Assembly: GCF_029023865.1 (NCBI RefSeq)
Contig: NZ_CP118969.1
Coordinates: 1-64,000 of the forward strand
Direction: 5' to 3'
Source: Lactococcus lactis
Lineage (GTDB): Bacteria; Bacillota; Bacilli; Lactobacillales; Streptococcaceae
DNA: 64,000 nucleotides
Part shown: positions 10,481 through 20,800 of the stretch, in pieces
Numbering within the stretch: the stretch's first letter is position 1
Layout: every line of letters begins with the position of its first letter
Notes under the pieces: generated by a model
Seen by the model: only the letters and a program-made list of their open reading frames with translations
What the model was told of the DNA's origin: nothing
The model's database searches: none
Made by a program: the position numbers and the translations under genes

Positions 10481-10761
10481 TTTTTCTCCTTAAATTTAAA
10501 TGGGTGATTTAGTGATTTGTTTCTGATTTCATTATCAACTAAAGCGAAGTTAAAAGCAAGAACATAGGTGGTATTTTAGGGTAACATTTTGTGGCAAGCC
10601 TTTAAAATAAAGGCTAGTGATGACATGCTCTATTGTTTACGAGCCTTGTGTAAACTTGTAAACTTAGAGATTTTCTATGATTTTCCTTGCCTTTATTGTG
10701 TTTTTAGGCGATTTACAGTATAATTAGAACTAATTAATCTTAATTTTGGAGAATATAAAAC
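10481..10761. promoter_or_regulatory. Divergent intergenic region with ychF promoter
   Basis: The 281-bp region has a clear -10 TATAAT at 10719-10724 with a weak -35 TTGTGT at 10696-10701 (17-bp spacer) for ychF. Upstream are GTTTAC (10635-10640) and two GTAAAC copies (10650-10655, 10658-10663), an imperfect dyad. No RNA gene is seen. Confidence 0.5.
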
Positions 10762-11877
10762 ATGGCTTTAACAGCAGGTATCGTTGGTTTACCAAACGTT
10801 GGTAAATCAACTCTTTTTAATGCAATTACAAAAGCAGGCGCAGAAGCTGCAAACTATCCTTTTGCAACAATTGACCCAAATGTTGGGATGGTAGAAGTAC
10901 CGGATGAACGTTTAAACAAGTTAACAGAGTTGATTAAACCTAAGAAAACTGTTCCGACAACTTTTGAATTTACAGATATTGCTGGGATTGTTAAAGGGGC
11001 TTCACGCGGAGAAGGTCTAGGAAATAAATTTCTTGCCAATATTCGTGAAGTAGATGCCATCATTCACGTTGTTCGAGCTTTTGATGATGAAAATGTAATG
11101 CGTGAAAATAATCGTGAAGATGCTTTTATTGATCCAATGGCAGACATTGAAACAATTAATCTTGAATTAATTTTGGCCGATTTAGAATCAGTCAATAAAC
11201 GTTATGCGCGTGTTGAAAAAGTTGCTCGTACGGCAAAAGATAAAGATGCGGTCGCAGAATTTAATGTTTTGAAAAAGCTCAAACCGGTACTTGAAGATGG
11301 TAAATCAGCACGAACAATTGACTTTGACGAAGATGAAACAAAGGTTCTTAAAAGCTTGTTCTTATTGACAAGTAAACCAGTTCTTTATGTAGCTAATGTT
11401 TCAGAAGATGAAGTAGGCGAACCTGATAATATCGAATACGTGAAACAAATTCGTGAGTTTGCGGCGACTGAAAATGCTGAAGTTGCTGTGATTTCTGCTC
11501 GTGTTGAAGAAGAAATCTCAGAGTTGGAAGATGATGAAAAAGCAGAATTTTTGGAAGCAATTGGCTTAAAAGAATCTGGTGTTGATATGTTGACTCGTGC
11601 AGCTTACCACCTTCTTGGCCTGGCCACTTACTTTACTGCTGGTGAAAAAGAAGTCCGTGCTTGGACCTTCAAACGTGGAATGAAAGCTCCACAAATGGCA
11701 GGAATTATCCATACAGACTTTGAAAAAGGCTTTATCCGCGCAGTAACTATGTCTTATGATGATTTGCTTAAATACGGTTCAGAAAAAGCTGTTCGTGAAG
11801 CCGGTCGCTTGCGTGAAGAAGGAAAAGAATATGTTGGTCAAGATGGCGACATTATGGAATTCCGTTTCAACGTGTAA
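10762..11877 (+). CDS. ychF: Redox-regulated ATPase/GTPase YchF
   Basis: YchF/OLA1 is a ribosome-associated P-loop NTPase of the Obg family that prefers ATP, linked to translation and stress responses. The protein has 371 residues. G1 motif GLPNVGKS is at 9-16, the G3 region reads [10 protein letters not shown], and the C-terminal TGS-like domain ends in [11 protein letters not shown] strong terminator follows, so the gene is probably monocistronic. Confidence 0.97.
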   Translation: MALTAGIVGLPNVGKSTLFNAITKAGAEAANYPFATIDPNVGMVEVPDERLNKLTELIKPKKTVPTTFEFTDIAGIVKGASRGEGLGNKFLANIREVDAIIHVVRAFDDENVMRENNREDAFIDPMADIETINLELILADLESVNKRYARVEKVARTAKDKDAVAEFNVLKKLKPVLEDGKSARTIDFDEDETKVLKSLFLLTSKPVLYVANVSEDEVGEPDNIEYVKQIREFAATENAEVAVISARVEEEISELEDDEKAEFLEAIGLKESGVDMLTRAAYHLLGLATYFTAGEKEVRAWTFKRGMKAPQMAGIIHTDFEKGFIRAVTMSYDDLLKYGSEKAVREAGRLREEGKEYVGQDGDIMEFRFNV

Positions 11878-11899
11878 ACCTTGTAAATGAAATGAAGAA

Positions 11900-11922
11900 A
11901 TGCACCGAATCGGTGCATTTTT
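11900..11922 (+). terminator. Rho-independent terminator of ychF
   Basis: An 8-bp stem (ATGCACCG with CGGTGCAT), a 3-base loop and a T-run, just after the ychF stop. Confidence 0.9.
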
Positions 11923-11988
11923 GCAACCTAAAAATGCTTGAGTTGAAGAATAAAAAACGATACTCTTAAAGCATGAAAGGAAGGCAAC

Positions 11989-12312
11989 ATGGAAATCTCT
12001 CAGATAATCAAAGAAAATCGTAAAATGAAAAATCTCAGTCAGGAAGAATTGGCGAAAAAAATGCATATTTCTCGTCAATCAATTTCAAAATGGGAGACAG
12101 GAAAATCACTACCAACAACAGACCAAATTATCTTACTTAGTGAAATTTTCGATTGTTCTTTGGACACGTTGCTCAAAGGTGACAAAAAGATGGAAGAAAA
12201 AGCAAAACATGAAATTGATGACAAACGGACATTGAAGTTAATTTATAAGGTGGGTTGGGGATTTATCATTCCATTTCTCTTTACTTTAAAATTTATTTTA
12301 CATTTATTTTGA
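11989..12312 (+). CDS. XRE-type HTH regulator with one C-terminal membrane segment
   Basis: The 107-residue protein begins with a Cro/CI HTH (QEELAKKMHISRQSISKWE). It has a charged linker and a C-terminal hydrophobic segment (about 88-106). The layout resembles the leftward regulator at 9923, but the membrane part is shorter. The ribosome site GAAAGGAAGG lies 6-7 bp before the ATG, and a terminator follows. The target genes are unknown. Confidence 0.8.
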   Translation: MEISQIIKENRKMKNLSQEELAKKMHISRQSISKWETGKSLPTTDQIILLSEIFDCSLDTLLKGDKKMEEKAKHEIDDKRTLKLIYKVGWGFIIPFLFTLKFILHLF

Positions 12313-12321
12313 TGAAAATAA

Positions 12322-12345
12322 AAAGGCCATTTTGGTCTTTTTTTG
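12322..12345 (+). terminator. Terminator after the HTH regulator
   Basis: Stem AAAGGCC/GGTCTTT (one G-T pair), a 5-base loop, then a run of T. Confidence 0.85.
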
Positions 12346-12426
12346 TTTAGCGAAAGTAATTGATTGAATACTACACTTGTTCATAAATTACATTTAATAA
12401 ATAAAAGTGTTTATAAAATTAAAATA

Positions 12427-12455
12427 TTGACAAACAAGTTAATTAAGACTATAAT
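12427..12455 (+). promoter_or_regulatory. Consensus promoter of the bacteriocin locus
   Basis: TTGACA (12427-12432), a 17-bp spacer and TATAAT (12450-12455) match the sigma-A consensus at every position. The leader to the bacteriocin ATG is about 105 nt. Confidence 0.9.
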
Positions 12456-12566
12456 CACAATAAAGAAAGCGCAAACAAAAAGTATTACATTGTCTTATCA
12501 GAAAAAAAGCACTAGCGCTCTGATGGAGACTTTAGCTAGCTTATTAATATTTAAAGGAGGAACACA

Positions 12567-12911
12567 ATGGAACTTACAATGACACGCGCTCTGATTAGAC
12601 GCAGAAATCTAAAGAGAAAAGTATCGGTTTTAGTACTGGGGACTGCACTTATCTCTGGAACAGCTTTTGCTTCGGCACAGGTTTTCGTTTCTGGTGGTTG
12701 GAATACGAATTATATCGAACGATTTAATCCGACGATTACTAAAGCTACTGCGCATGATAATGCCCAAATAAATCAAAGACATTATAGCTGGGCAAAAGTC
12801 GGAAAAAGTGCAACAGCTTTTAGTAATACCGTATCAGCTAACAAGATTGCACAGGCGAAAGCTATTGGGGCATGGAATGCTGGTTATAGTGGTTGGTTTG
12901 TCAAATTATAA
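12567..12911 (+). CDS. Lactococcin 972-family bacteriocin precursor
   Basis: The 114-residue precursor has a basic N-terminus and hydrophobic core (about 19-36). A likely signal-peptidase site is AFASA|QV after residue 37, leaving a mature peptide of about 77 residues rich in Gly, Trp, Tyr and Asn (SGGWNTNY, GAWNAGYSGWF). This is the pattern of lactococcin 972-type Sec-exported bacteriocins, which act on lipid II. It has a perfect promoter and an AAAGGAGGA ribosome site. It is followed by an immunity-type membrane gene and an ABC ATPase, the canonical three-gene layout. A start at 12579 is also possible. Activity is not inferable from sequence. Confidence 0.8.
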   Translation: MELTMTRALIRRRNLKRKVSVLVLGTALISGTAFASAQVFVSGGWNTNYIERFNPTITKATAHDNAQINQRHYSWAKVGKSATAFSNTVSANKIAQAKAIGAWNAGYSGWFVKL

Positions 12912-12923
12912 TAGGGAGTTAAT

Positions 12924-13550
12924 ATGAATAAGGTTATTAAGTTTGTTCTTCTTGTTCTATTTATTGTTATTTCAATATCTTCTGCCAATATAGTAAAAAA
13001 TAATTTTGTAGATAAGCAAATTGAAAAAAATTATGATGTTCAAGATTTTACACAAATTTATCTTCCTTCATCCATTAGTAGCGACAAGAATTTAATTTCC
13101 CTTGTAGAAGGTGTGTCAGCTAAAACTGGGGCATCTTTTATTTTTAGGAGTACGTATGGTGGAGTAAAGAACGATGGGAAAGGTCATGCGGATTTGCTTA
13201 AAATGGATAGTAAAGCGGTGTTTTACAAGACAAACTATCAAACATCTGATAAAAAAACTTTTGTATCTCACGGTTTTAGCTGTCAATTATGGAGTGAGCC
13301 TCTTAAGAATATTACGACTGTAGAACAGGAAAATAGTGATGTTTATATAAAAAATAAAAATATCCAAACTTCTCTCCAAGACTTTTTAATAGCTCTTAAT
13401 CAAAAATATGGGACTCATATTACTTCTAAAAAATTAACGACTCGTCCTAGTGATTTTTATCCTAATAATTATACTAGTTTCATTGGTTTAACTAATGATA
13501 ATTTATCTTTATTTATACCCGAATTGCTAGTTAATTTCATTGGAAAATAA
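12924..13550 (+). pseudogene. 5' fragment of bacteriocin-associated membrane (immunity) protein, cut by IS
   Basis: Codons from 12924 to 13516 encode about 197 native residues: an N-terminal membrane anchor (VIKFVLLVLFIVISI) then an extracytoplasmic region. The apparent C-terminus up to 13550 is read from the insertion sequence. Joining base 13516 to base 14523 restores one open frame of about 663 residues with the fragment at 14523-15921. The size and context match the seven-membrane-segment integral proteins linked to lactococcin 972-type bacteriocins. The immunity/export role is inferred from the family. Confidence 0.85.
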
Positions 13551-14514
13551 ATAAGTCGTGCTATCCTAATCTTAAACTACTAAGCATTAGAAAGCGCACG
13601 ACTTATATGACTTATAATAGCACACTTCCAAAAGTTTTTGTTTATTTACTGACAACCATTGAGACGCTTTATCAAACGAGTGTTCCCCTTGAGGTTCAAA
13701 ACCGAAAGAACGTCCATCTTGCAACATCTGACTGTTTAGTGATTACTTGTTACCTATGGGGCGTACTGCATTTTAGTGAAACGCTTAAAGCTAAGCACCA
13801 ATTGGCTCAAAGTTTATTTCCTAATTTCCTAGAATATTCTCGCTTTGTCTGCCGTTGTAATGCCCTCTTACCGAGTATCCAAGTCATTCGCCAAGCACTC
13901 GTCTTTAAAGAGGTTGAAGGAATGAGTGTATCCATTATTGACAGCTTCCCCATTCCTTTGTGTCAGCCTATTCGTAATTTCAGAAGCAAAGGTCTTGGAG
14001 ATTATGCAAATGTTGGCTACAATGCTACAAAGGGACAGTACTTCTATGGATGTAAATGTCATGCTTTAGTCAGTGAATCAGGCTATGTCATAGACTACAC
14101 AATTACTCCTGCTTCAATGGCTGATAGTTCAATGACCGAGGAAGTGTTGAGTCAATTTGGGACACCAACAGTCCTTGGAGATATGGGATATCTAGGTCAG
14201 TCACTGCATGAAAGGCTGGAATTAGAAGGAATTGATCTAATTACACCTGTCAGGAAGAACATGAAGCAAAAGAAAAACCTTTTCCCTAATTTTTCAAAAC
14301 GTAGAAAAGTGATTGAGCGAGTTTTCTCTTTTTTGACAAATCTAGGAGCTGAGCGTTGTAAAAGTCGTTCGCCTCAAGGTTTTCAATTGAGATTAGAGAT
14401 GATACTTTTAGCGTATTCTTAATGTTAAAATCAGCTAAATCACTGGAACCAGAGACTTTAAGATATTCTATCGGGTATCAAGTCATGGCTAAATAATCAA
14501 CTAGCAATTCGGGT
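13517..14514 (+). mobile_element. IS982-family insertion sequence (998 bp)
   Basis: Terminal inverted repeats are ACCCGAATTGCTAGTTA (13517-13533) and its complement with one mismatch (14498-14514). The flanks are an exact 8-bp direct repeat TTATTTAT (13509-13516 and 14515-14522), the target duplication. The length and the transposase type fit the IS982 family, first described in Lactococcus. It is inserted in the same orientation as the interrupted membrane gene. Confidence 0.93.
13607..14496 (+). pseudogene. IS982-type transposase, C-terminal frameshift
   Basis: A DDE transposase with candidate catalytic residues in SIIDSFP, VLGDMGYLG and RKVIERVFSF. Frame 1 stops at 14422 after 271 residues (ends LLAYS). 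The next frame continues with LMLKSAKSLEPETLRYS and ends at 14496. Adding one base near 14418 gives 296 residues, a length I recall for IS982-type transposases. The break lies in a short T-rich word, which suggests loss of one T. Activity is uncertain, because the DDE core is intact but about 25 C-terminal residues are lost. Confidence 0.8.
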
Positions 14515-14522
14515 TTATTTAT

Positions 14523-15921
14523 AGGAATTTCGATAGTTTTCTTTGCTATCTTTTTATTTGTTTGGTTAGTTGGAAATAATAAAAAAATTGCTACTTATCG
14601 TTTGAATGGCGTCAGCGCTCATAGGATAGGCTTGCGTTTATTTTTGAAAGAATTTTTTATAGTGACATTGCTGGCTTATATATTTTCAAGTTTTTTAGTT
14701 TTCAGAGGATTTAATCTTCAATTTAGTTTGCAAATGTTTATTATGCTGTTACTTGTTATCATAGTTTCCTATATCTCCATAGTACTTGTATCTAGCTTTT
14801 CACTTGCCAATCAGATTAACTCTAAGTCATTTTTTAAGTATAGTCACTATGTTCTCTATGCGGTCAAAGCATTTGTATTTTTGATTACAGTTTCTACAAC
14901 AGCAACTCTACTCTATTTTGTAAATGCTAAGCTAGAAATAACTTCCAAAATTGGGCAAGAATATGCCATACTTTACCCAGAATTTTCAGGCTATGACGGA
15001 GGTCAGCCCCTAAATCTATCATGCATTGATTTATTTGTTTATGCTGAGGAACATGATGGACTTTATATTTCTGATTCAAGCATTGATATTGTAGAAAATG
15101 ATAGTCTGAATGACTTACAAATTAATGATAACTATCTTTCAAAATTTGCTATATACTCCCAGGACAATCAAAGAGTAGAAATAAATCCTGATACAAATTC
15201 GGGGATTATTTTGGTTTCGGAAAAATATAAATCTCAACTTTCTAAGATAAAAAAATATTATGCTTCTTCTGATTCATTGGCATTTTTTAAAGGTTCAACT
15301 ATAAAATACTATTTCATAAAAGATGCTCAAAAGTTAGACTTACTAGACGAAAATAGTACCAAAATATCTCCAGATTTAGTAGAAGTTTATACGAGAAAAA
15401 ATTTTACTGATAAGGGAAATGTTACTTTTCAACACAATACTGTTTTGAAATTTAAAATTAGGGGAACAATAGAAAAAACATATCAACCACTTATTCCTAT
15501 TTTGAAGAAAAATAGTGCTCTTGAAACTCACCCTTCCATGATTAAGATAGACGATATAAGTAAAACGGATAATTTGAGTACGGTTGGAAATCCCTATAAT
15601 TATGCTGTTACTAATGGTTTAGTGATTCTTATATTTTTATCAATGATTCTGACAACTACGGTTTTTTATTTTGAAACATACAAAAAGAAAATTGCGGTCA
15701 AAAGATTATATGGAATTTCTTTCTTTGTAACTTATAAAACTCTTTTTGCAATAGTCTTAGTGCAGGGAAGTTTATATTTTGCTTTTGCTTTAAGTCAAAG
15801 AGATGTTAACATCACACTAGAGGGACTGGGAATTTATTTTGTCTTAGAAATTTTGATTATTATTTTGATATTGCTAAAACTACAAAAAGGACTATTTTTG
15901 AATGTCTTGAAAGGAGAATAG
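14523..15921 (+). pseudogene. 3' fragment of bacteriocin-associated membrane (immunity) protein
   Basis: This is the remainder of the gene interrupted by the IS. From 14523 the frame is open to the stop at 15921 (about 465 residues); within the fragment alone the first plausible start is TTG at 14602. Several membrane helices are seen: about three near the start, and three more near the end (LVILIFLSMILTT, YKTLFAIVLVQ, FVLEILIIILILL), around a long polar loop. This permease-like arrangement fits the membrane partner of the ABC ATPase that starts 2 bp downstream. Confidence 0.85.
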
Positions 15922-15922
15922 A

Positions 15923-16558
15923 ATGATTGAGATTGAAGAACTGACAAAAAGTTACAAAGGGCATATTATTTTTGATAAATTAAATTTAAGAATTCCGGAA
16001 GGAAAAATGACCGCAATTTATGGGACAAGTGGTGCGGGAAAGTCAACACTTTTGAATATTATTGGTTTAATTGAGGATTATGATGATGGGAAATATTATT
16101 TTAACGGTCAGTTTGCACCACCTTTTAATAGTTCCTTAGCTTTAAAGATGAGGAGAAATAAAATTTCCTATCTTTTTCAAAACTTTGCTTTATTAGAAGA
16201 TGAAACAATCGAAAAAAATTTAGAGATAGCACTGATTTATTCTAGAATTTCAAAAAAAGAAAAACGAAAAAAGATGAAGAAATTGTTACTCCAAGTAGGC
16301 ATAAATCATCGATTAAATACAAAAGTTTATAGTCTTTCTGGTGGAGAGAAACAAAGAGTAGCAATTGCACGGGCTTTATTAAAAGAAAGTCAGCTGATTT
16401 TGGCAGATGAACCAACAGGTTCGCTTGATACAGAAAATAGAAATGAAGTGATTGCTCTTTTGCGTCAAGAAGTTGATAAGGGAAAGACGGTTGTCATTGT
16501 GACACATGATTCTTACCTGAAAGAAGTTAGTGATTTGGTTATTGAGATTGGTGAATAA
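15923..16558 (+). CDS. ABC transporter ATP-binding protein of the bacteriocin locus
   Basis: The 211-residue single ABC domain has Walker A GTSGAGKST at about 34-42, signature LSGGEKQR, and Walker B LILADEPTGSLDT. It is of the MacB/LolD-like group used in lactococcin 972-type systems. It overlaps the tail of the membrane gene's message (AAAGGAGAATAGAATG), so the two were probably one operon. With the permease split by the IS, this ATPase probably lacks its membrane partner. Confidence 0.9.
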   Translation: MIEIEELTKSYKGHIIFDKLNLRIPEGKMTAIYGTSGAGKSTLLNIIGLIEDYDDGKYYFNGQFAPPFNSSLALKMRRNKISYLFQNFALLEDETIEKNLEIALIYSRISKKEKRKKMKKLLLQVGINHRLNTKVYSLSGGEKQRVAIARALLKESQLILADEPTGSLDTENRNEVIALLRQEVDKGKTVVIVTHDSYLKEVSDLVIEIGE

Positions 16559-16583
16559 TGAATTATCTATGATAAAAGTTAAT

Positions 16584-16614
16584 AGGCTCAATAGAAATAT
16601 TGGGTCTTTTTTTT
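16584..16614 (+). terminator. Terminator of the bacteriocin locus
   Basis: A 10-bp stem (AGGCTCAATA with TATTGGGTCT, two wobble pairs), a GAAA loop and nine T. Confidence 0.9.
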
Positions 16615-16698
16615 GCTCCTCTAGGTAAATAAACATGTTATAATAATGTCAGAAGCTGATTTTTATGAATCGGCCTTTTGGCTTTTATTGAAATATTT

Positions 16699-16738
16699 AC
16701 TGACAGATAAAAATAGGACAGCTGAAAAGTCTGTCAGT
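16699..16738. repeat. Inverted ACTGACAG pair upstream of the kinase-like gene
   Basis: ACTGACAG at 16699-16706 and CTGTCAGT at 16731-16738, 24 bases apart. An extended -10 (TGT TATAAT, 16639-16644) lies upstream, so the hairpin would be in the leader of the gene at 16759. Confidence 0.6.
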
Positions 16739-16758
16739 AATTTTGGTAGGTTAAACTA

Positions 16759-17229
16759 ATGAAAATCTATATTGTCGGAACAGTTGGTTCTGGAAAATCA
16801 ACGTTGGCTAGGAAATTAAGTGAAAAAAACTCAATGCGCGTGTTTCACTTGGATAATATCGTTCATGAAGGTGAAAGAAATCGAACAGATAAAGAAGTTT
16901 TCGAGTCAATTGAGTGTATTTTTAAGAATGAGTGTTTTATCATTGAAGATACATTACGCGAACGATTTATTCCATTGTTAGACAAAGTTGACAAGATTAT
17001 TTATTTAGATTTACCTAAGAACTTACTGAAATATCGGATAATTAAGCGCTATGTAAAACAAAAATTGAGACTTGAAAAATCAACTTATCGACCAAGTTTA
17101 CAGATGTTAAAACAGATGTTTATCTGGCAAAAAAATGGCCGGAGTGAACTGATAAATGCTCAAAAAAATAAAATTGTTTTACACAATAAAAGAGAAATTC
17201 GGCAATTTATAAAAAATTTTCAAAAATAG
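16759..17229 (+). CDS. P-loop kinase-like protein (topology-modulation/adenylate kinase-like)
   Basis: The 156-residue protein has Walker A GTVGSGKST at 7-15 and an LDNIVHE segment (about 31) as in small nucleotide-kinase-like proteins once called topology modulation proteins (FlaR-like). The C-terminal half is basic and helical. The substrate is unknown. It lies 17 bp before pth and may be cotranscribed with it. Confidence 0.75.
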   Translation: MKIYIVGTVGSGKSTLARKLSEKNSMRVFHLDNIVHEGERNRTDKEVFESIECIFKNECFIIEDTLRERFIPLLDKVDKIIYLDLPKNLLKYRIIKRYVKQKLRLEKSTYRPSLQMLKQMFIWQKNGRSELINAQKNKIVLHNKREIRQFIKNFQK

Positions 17230-17246
17230 AGAAGAAAGAATAGAAA

Positions 17247-17813
17247 ATGACAAAAATGATTGTTGGCTTGGGAAACCCAGGCGATAAATATGAAAAAACA
17301 AAACATAATATGGGCTTTATGGCACTTGATTTACTGGCAAAAGAACTGAATGTTGATTTTAAAGAAGAAAAACCTTTTATGTCGCTTGTCGCGTCAACAT
17401 TTGTGAATGGTGAAAAATTGTTTCTCGTGAAACCTTTGACTTTTATGAATGAATCTGGGCGTGCGGTGGCGCCACTTTTGAAATATTATAATATAGACGA
17501 GGCAGATTTAACGGTCATGCATGATGACTTGGATTCACCAGTCGGGCGCGTGCGTCTAAGACAAAAAGGGTCATCAGGTGGACAAAATGGAATAAAATCA
17601 GTCATTACACATGTGGGAAGTCAAACTTTTAACCGTGTAAAAATTGGGATTGGCCGTCCAAAACATGGGATGACAGTTGTGAATCATGTACTCTCTGGTT
17701 TTGACAATGAAGATAAGGAAATCGCTCAAGATGGAATTTTCAAAGCTGTTGATGCAATGAAATTCTATCTTGAAAATGGTGATTTTCAAAAGACAATGAA
17801 TAAATTTAACTAA
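17247..17813 (+). CDS. pth: Peptidyl-tRNA hydrolase
   Basis: Pth releases peptides from peptidyl-tRNA that drops off ribosomes. The length of 188 residues is typical. Conserved features are VGLGNPG near the N-terminus with Asn10, the catalytic His20 (KTKHNMGF), and [14 protein letters not shown]. The stop codon directly abuts the mfd ATG, a conserved Firmicute pairing. A start three codons later is possible. Confidence 0.97.
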   Translation: MTKMIVGLGNPGDKYEKTKHNMGFMALDLLAKELNVDFKEEKPFMSLVASTFVNGEKLFLVKPLTFMNESGRAVAPLLKYYNIDEADLTVMHDDLDSPVGRVRLRQKGSSGGQNGIKSVITHVGSQTFNRVKIGIGRPKHGMTVVNHVLSGFDNEDKEIAQDGIFKAVDAMKFYLENGDFQKTMNKFN

Positions 17814-20800
17814 ATGAATATTATTGAATTTTTTGACCAAAATTGGCAACTACAAAAATGGCAACAAGGTTTTTCAAAGCGTGAGCGAACTTTACTGACA
17901 GGATTGTCAGGAACAGCAAAGAGCTTAGTGATGGCAAATGCTTATGAAAATGTTGCTGACAAATATATTATTGTTACTGACAGCCAGTTTCATACGAATG
18001 AACTTTATGATGAACTGTCAACTTTGCTTGGTGAAGAAAAAGTTTTTCAATTTTTTTCTGACGATAACATCTACGCAGAGTTCGCACTTGCATCTAAAGA
18101 TCGAGTTGCTTATCGACTTGAGGCACTTAATTTCCTACTTGACGAAAAGTCAACAGGATTTTTGGTCGTACCTTTTTTGGCATTACGGAGCTATTTACCA
18201 AGTCCCGAAAATTTTTTAGAAAATTATCTTTTACTGACCTCTGGGGATGAGTATGATTTATCAAATTTAGTTAATTTATTATCAAAAGCTGGTTATGAAA
18301 AGACACAGCGCGTGATGACGCCAGGTGAATTTTCAATGCGAGGAGATATCGTTGATATTTATCCTTTAGATGCGGAAAATCCGGTACGTTTAGAGTTTTT
18401 TGGTGATGAAGTAGATACGATTCGCTCATTTGATGTGGAGAGTCAACGTTCACTGACAAGCCTTGAACGTTTGGAAATATATCCGGCCAGTGATTTTATT
18501 TTGACTGACAAAGAATTTGACAAGGGTGCAAAATCACTGACAGAAATGACAAATTTACTGACAGACCCGTCAGCAAAATCATATATGGAAGAAGTGATTT
18601 CAGCAGCTCAAAATCACTATTATCACAAAGATTTACGAAAATTTGCGGAGTATTTTTATGATAAAAAAACTTCACTTTTAAATTATTTTCCAAAAAATGT
18701 TCAAATATTCATTGATGATTTTCAAAAAGTAAATGAAATGAATAATAAGTTAGAAATGGAATTAGCAGATTTCATTTTATCTGAAAAAGCAATGGAAAGG
18801 GGATTTGAAGGGCAGACTTATTTGCTAGATACAATGGCAAAAGTTAGAAATTATAAGCCTGCTACCTTCTTTTCAAATTTCCAAAAAGGGCTCGGAAATC
18901 TCAGATTTGAACAACTTTATAATTTCAAACAACATTCAATGCAACAATTTTTCGGTCAATTAGAACTTTTTTACACTGAAGTTGAACGATTTATTAAGCA
19001 AGAGTTTACAGTTGTTTTAGCTGTATCATCAGAAAAACTCCGTAAATCACTCCATGAATTAGATTTAAGTTTACAAGAGGTTGACAGAGAATCTATTCAA
19101 GTGGGTAAAGTCAATCTGATTGATTTGCAATTATCCAATGGTTTTAATTTCCTTGATGAAAAATTAGTCGTCATGACTGAGCATGAAATATTTGGTAAAA
19201 TGCGTAAGAAAAAGGCACGCAAACTGAATATTACAAATGCAGAAAGACTAAAAGATTACAATGAACTCGCTGTTGGTGATTTTGTTGTCCATAAGAATCA
19301 TGGGATTGGGAAATATTTAGGTTTACAAACGCTTGAAGTCGGCGGAATGCATCGTGATTATCTGACCATTCAATATCAAAATGGGGATACAATTTCTGTT
19401 CCAGTTGATCACCTAGATTTACTCAGTAAATATACAGCTGGTGAAGGAAAAAGTCCTAAAATCAATAAACTGAACGATGGGCGTTGGCGTAAAACCATGT
19501 CTTCTGTCAGTAAACAAGTTGAAGATATTTCAGATGATTTGATTAAACTTTATGCTGAACGTCAGGCGAAAAAAGGATTTGCATTCTCTCCGGATGACAC
19601 CAGTCAAGAAGAATTTGATTCTGGTTTTTCATATGTTGAAACTGAAGACCAGATGCGTTCAATCAATGAAATTAAGCATGATATGGAACTTGAACGGCCA
19701 ATGGACCGCTTGTTAGTTGGTGATGTTGGTTTTGGTAAAACCGAAGTTGCAATGCGAGCAGCCTTCAAAGCCATAAATGACGGGAAACAAGTCGCAGTTC
19801 TTGTGCCAACGACTGTTCTTGCTGAGCAGCATTTTAATAATTTTACTGAACGTTTTATCAACTTTGGTGTAAATGTCGAAGTTCTCAGCCGTTTTCAAAC
19901 GAAAACACAGCAAACTGAAATTCTAGCCAAATTGAAAAAAGGACGAGTTGATTTAATTATTGGAACCCACCGTTTACTTTCAAAAGATGTTGAATTTTTT
20001 GATTTAGGTTTGATGATTATTGATGAAGAACAACGTTTTGGGGTTAAGCATAAAGAACGTTTGAAAGAATTAAAAACCCAGGTTGATGTTTTGACATTGA
20101 CAGCCACACCTATTCCTAGGACTCTACATATGTCAATGCTTGGAATTCGTGACTTGTCAGTTATTGAAACACCACCAACAAACCGTTATCCAGTTCAAAC
20201 CTATGTCATGGAAACAAACTACGGTGTGGTTCGTGATGCAGTGTTGAGAGAAATCTCTCGTGGTGGACAAGTTTACTATGTTTACAACAGGGTTGACACG
20301 ATTGAGCAAAAAGTTTCTCAATTAGAAGAATTAATTCCTGAAGTAAGAATTGGTTTTATACACGGCCAAATGACTGAAGTACAACTTGAAAATACTTTAC
20401 TTGCCTTTATCGCAGGTGATTATGATGTGCTTGTTGCAACGACAATCATTGAAACTGGGGTTGATATTCCAAATGCGAATACGCTTTTTATTGAAAATGC
20501 GGATATGATGGGCTTGTCACAACTTTATCAATTAAGAGGGCGAGTGGGGCGTTCAAATCGGGTGGCTTACGCCTATTTCATGTATCGACCTGAAAAAATA
20601 TTGTCTGAAGTTTCGGAAAAACGTTTGGAAGCTATTAAAGGCTTTACAGAATTAGGCTCAGGTTTCAAGATTGCCATGCGTGATTTGTCTATCCGTGGTG
20701 CTGGTAATTTACTGGGAAGTGAGCAATCAGGATTTATTGATTCTGTTGGTTTCGATTTGTACTCACAACTGTTGGAAGAAGCCATTCACGCTAAACTTGG

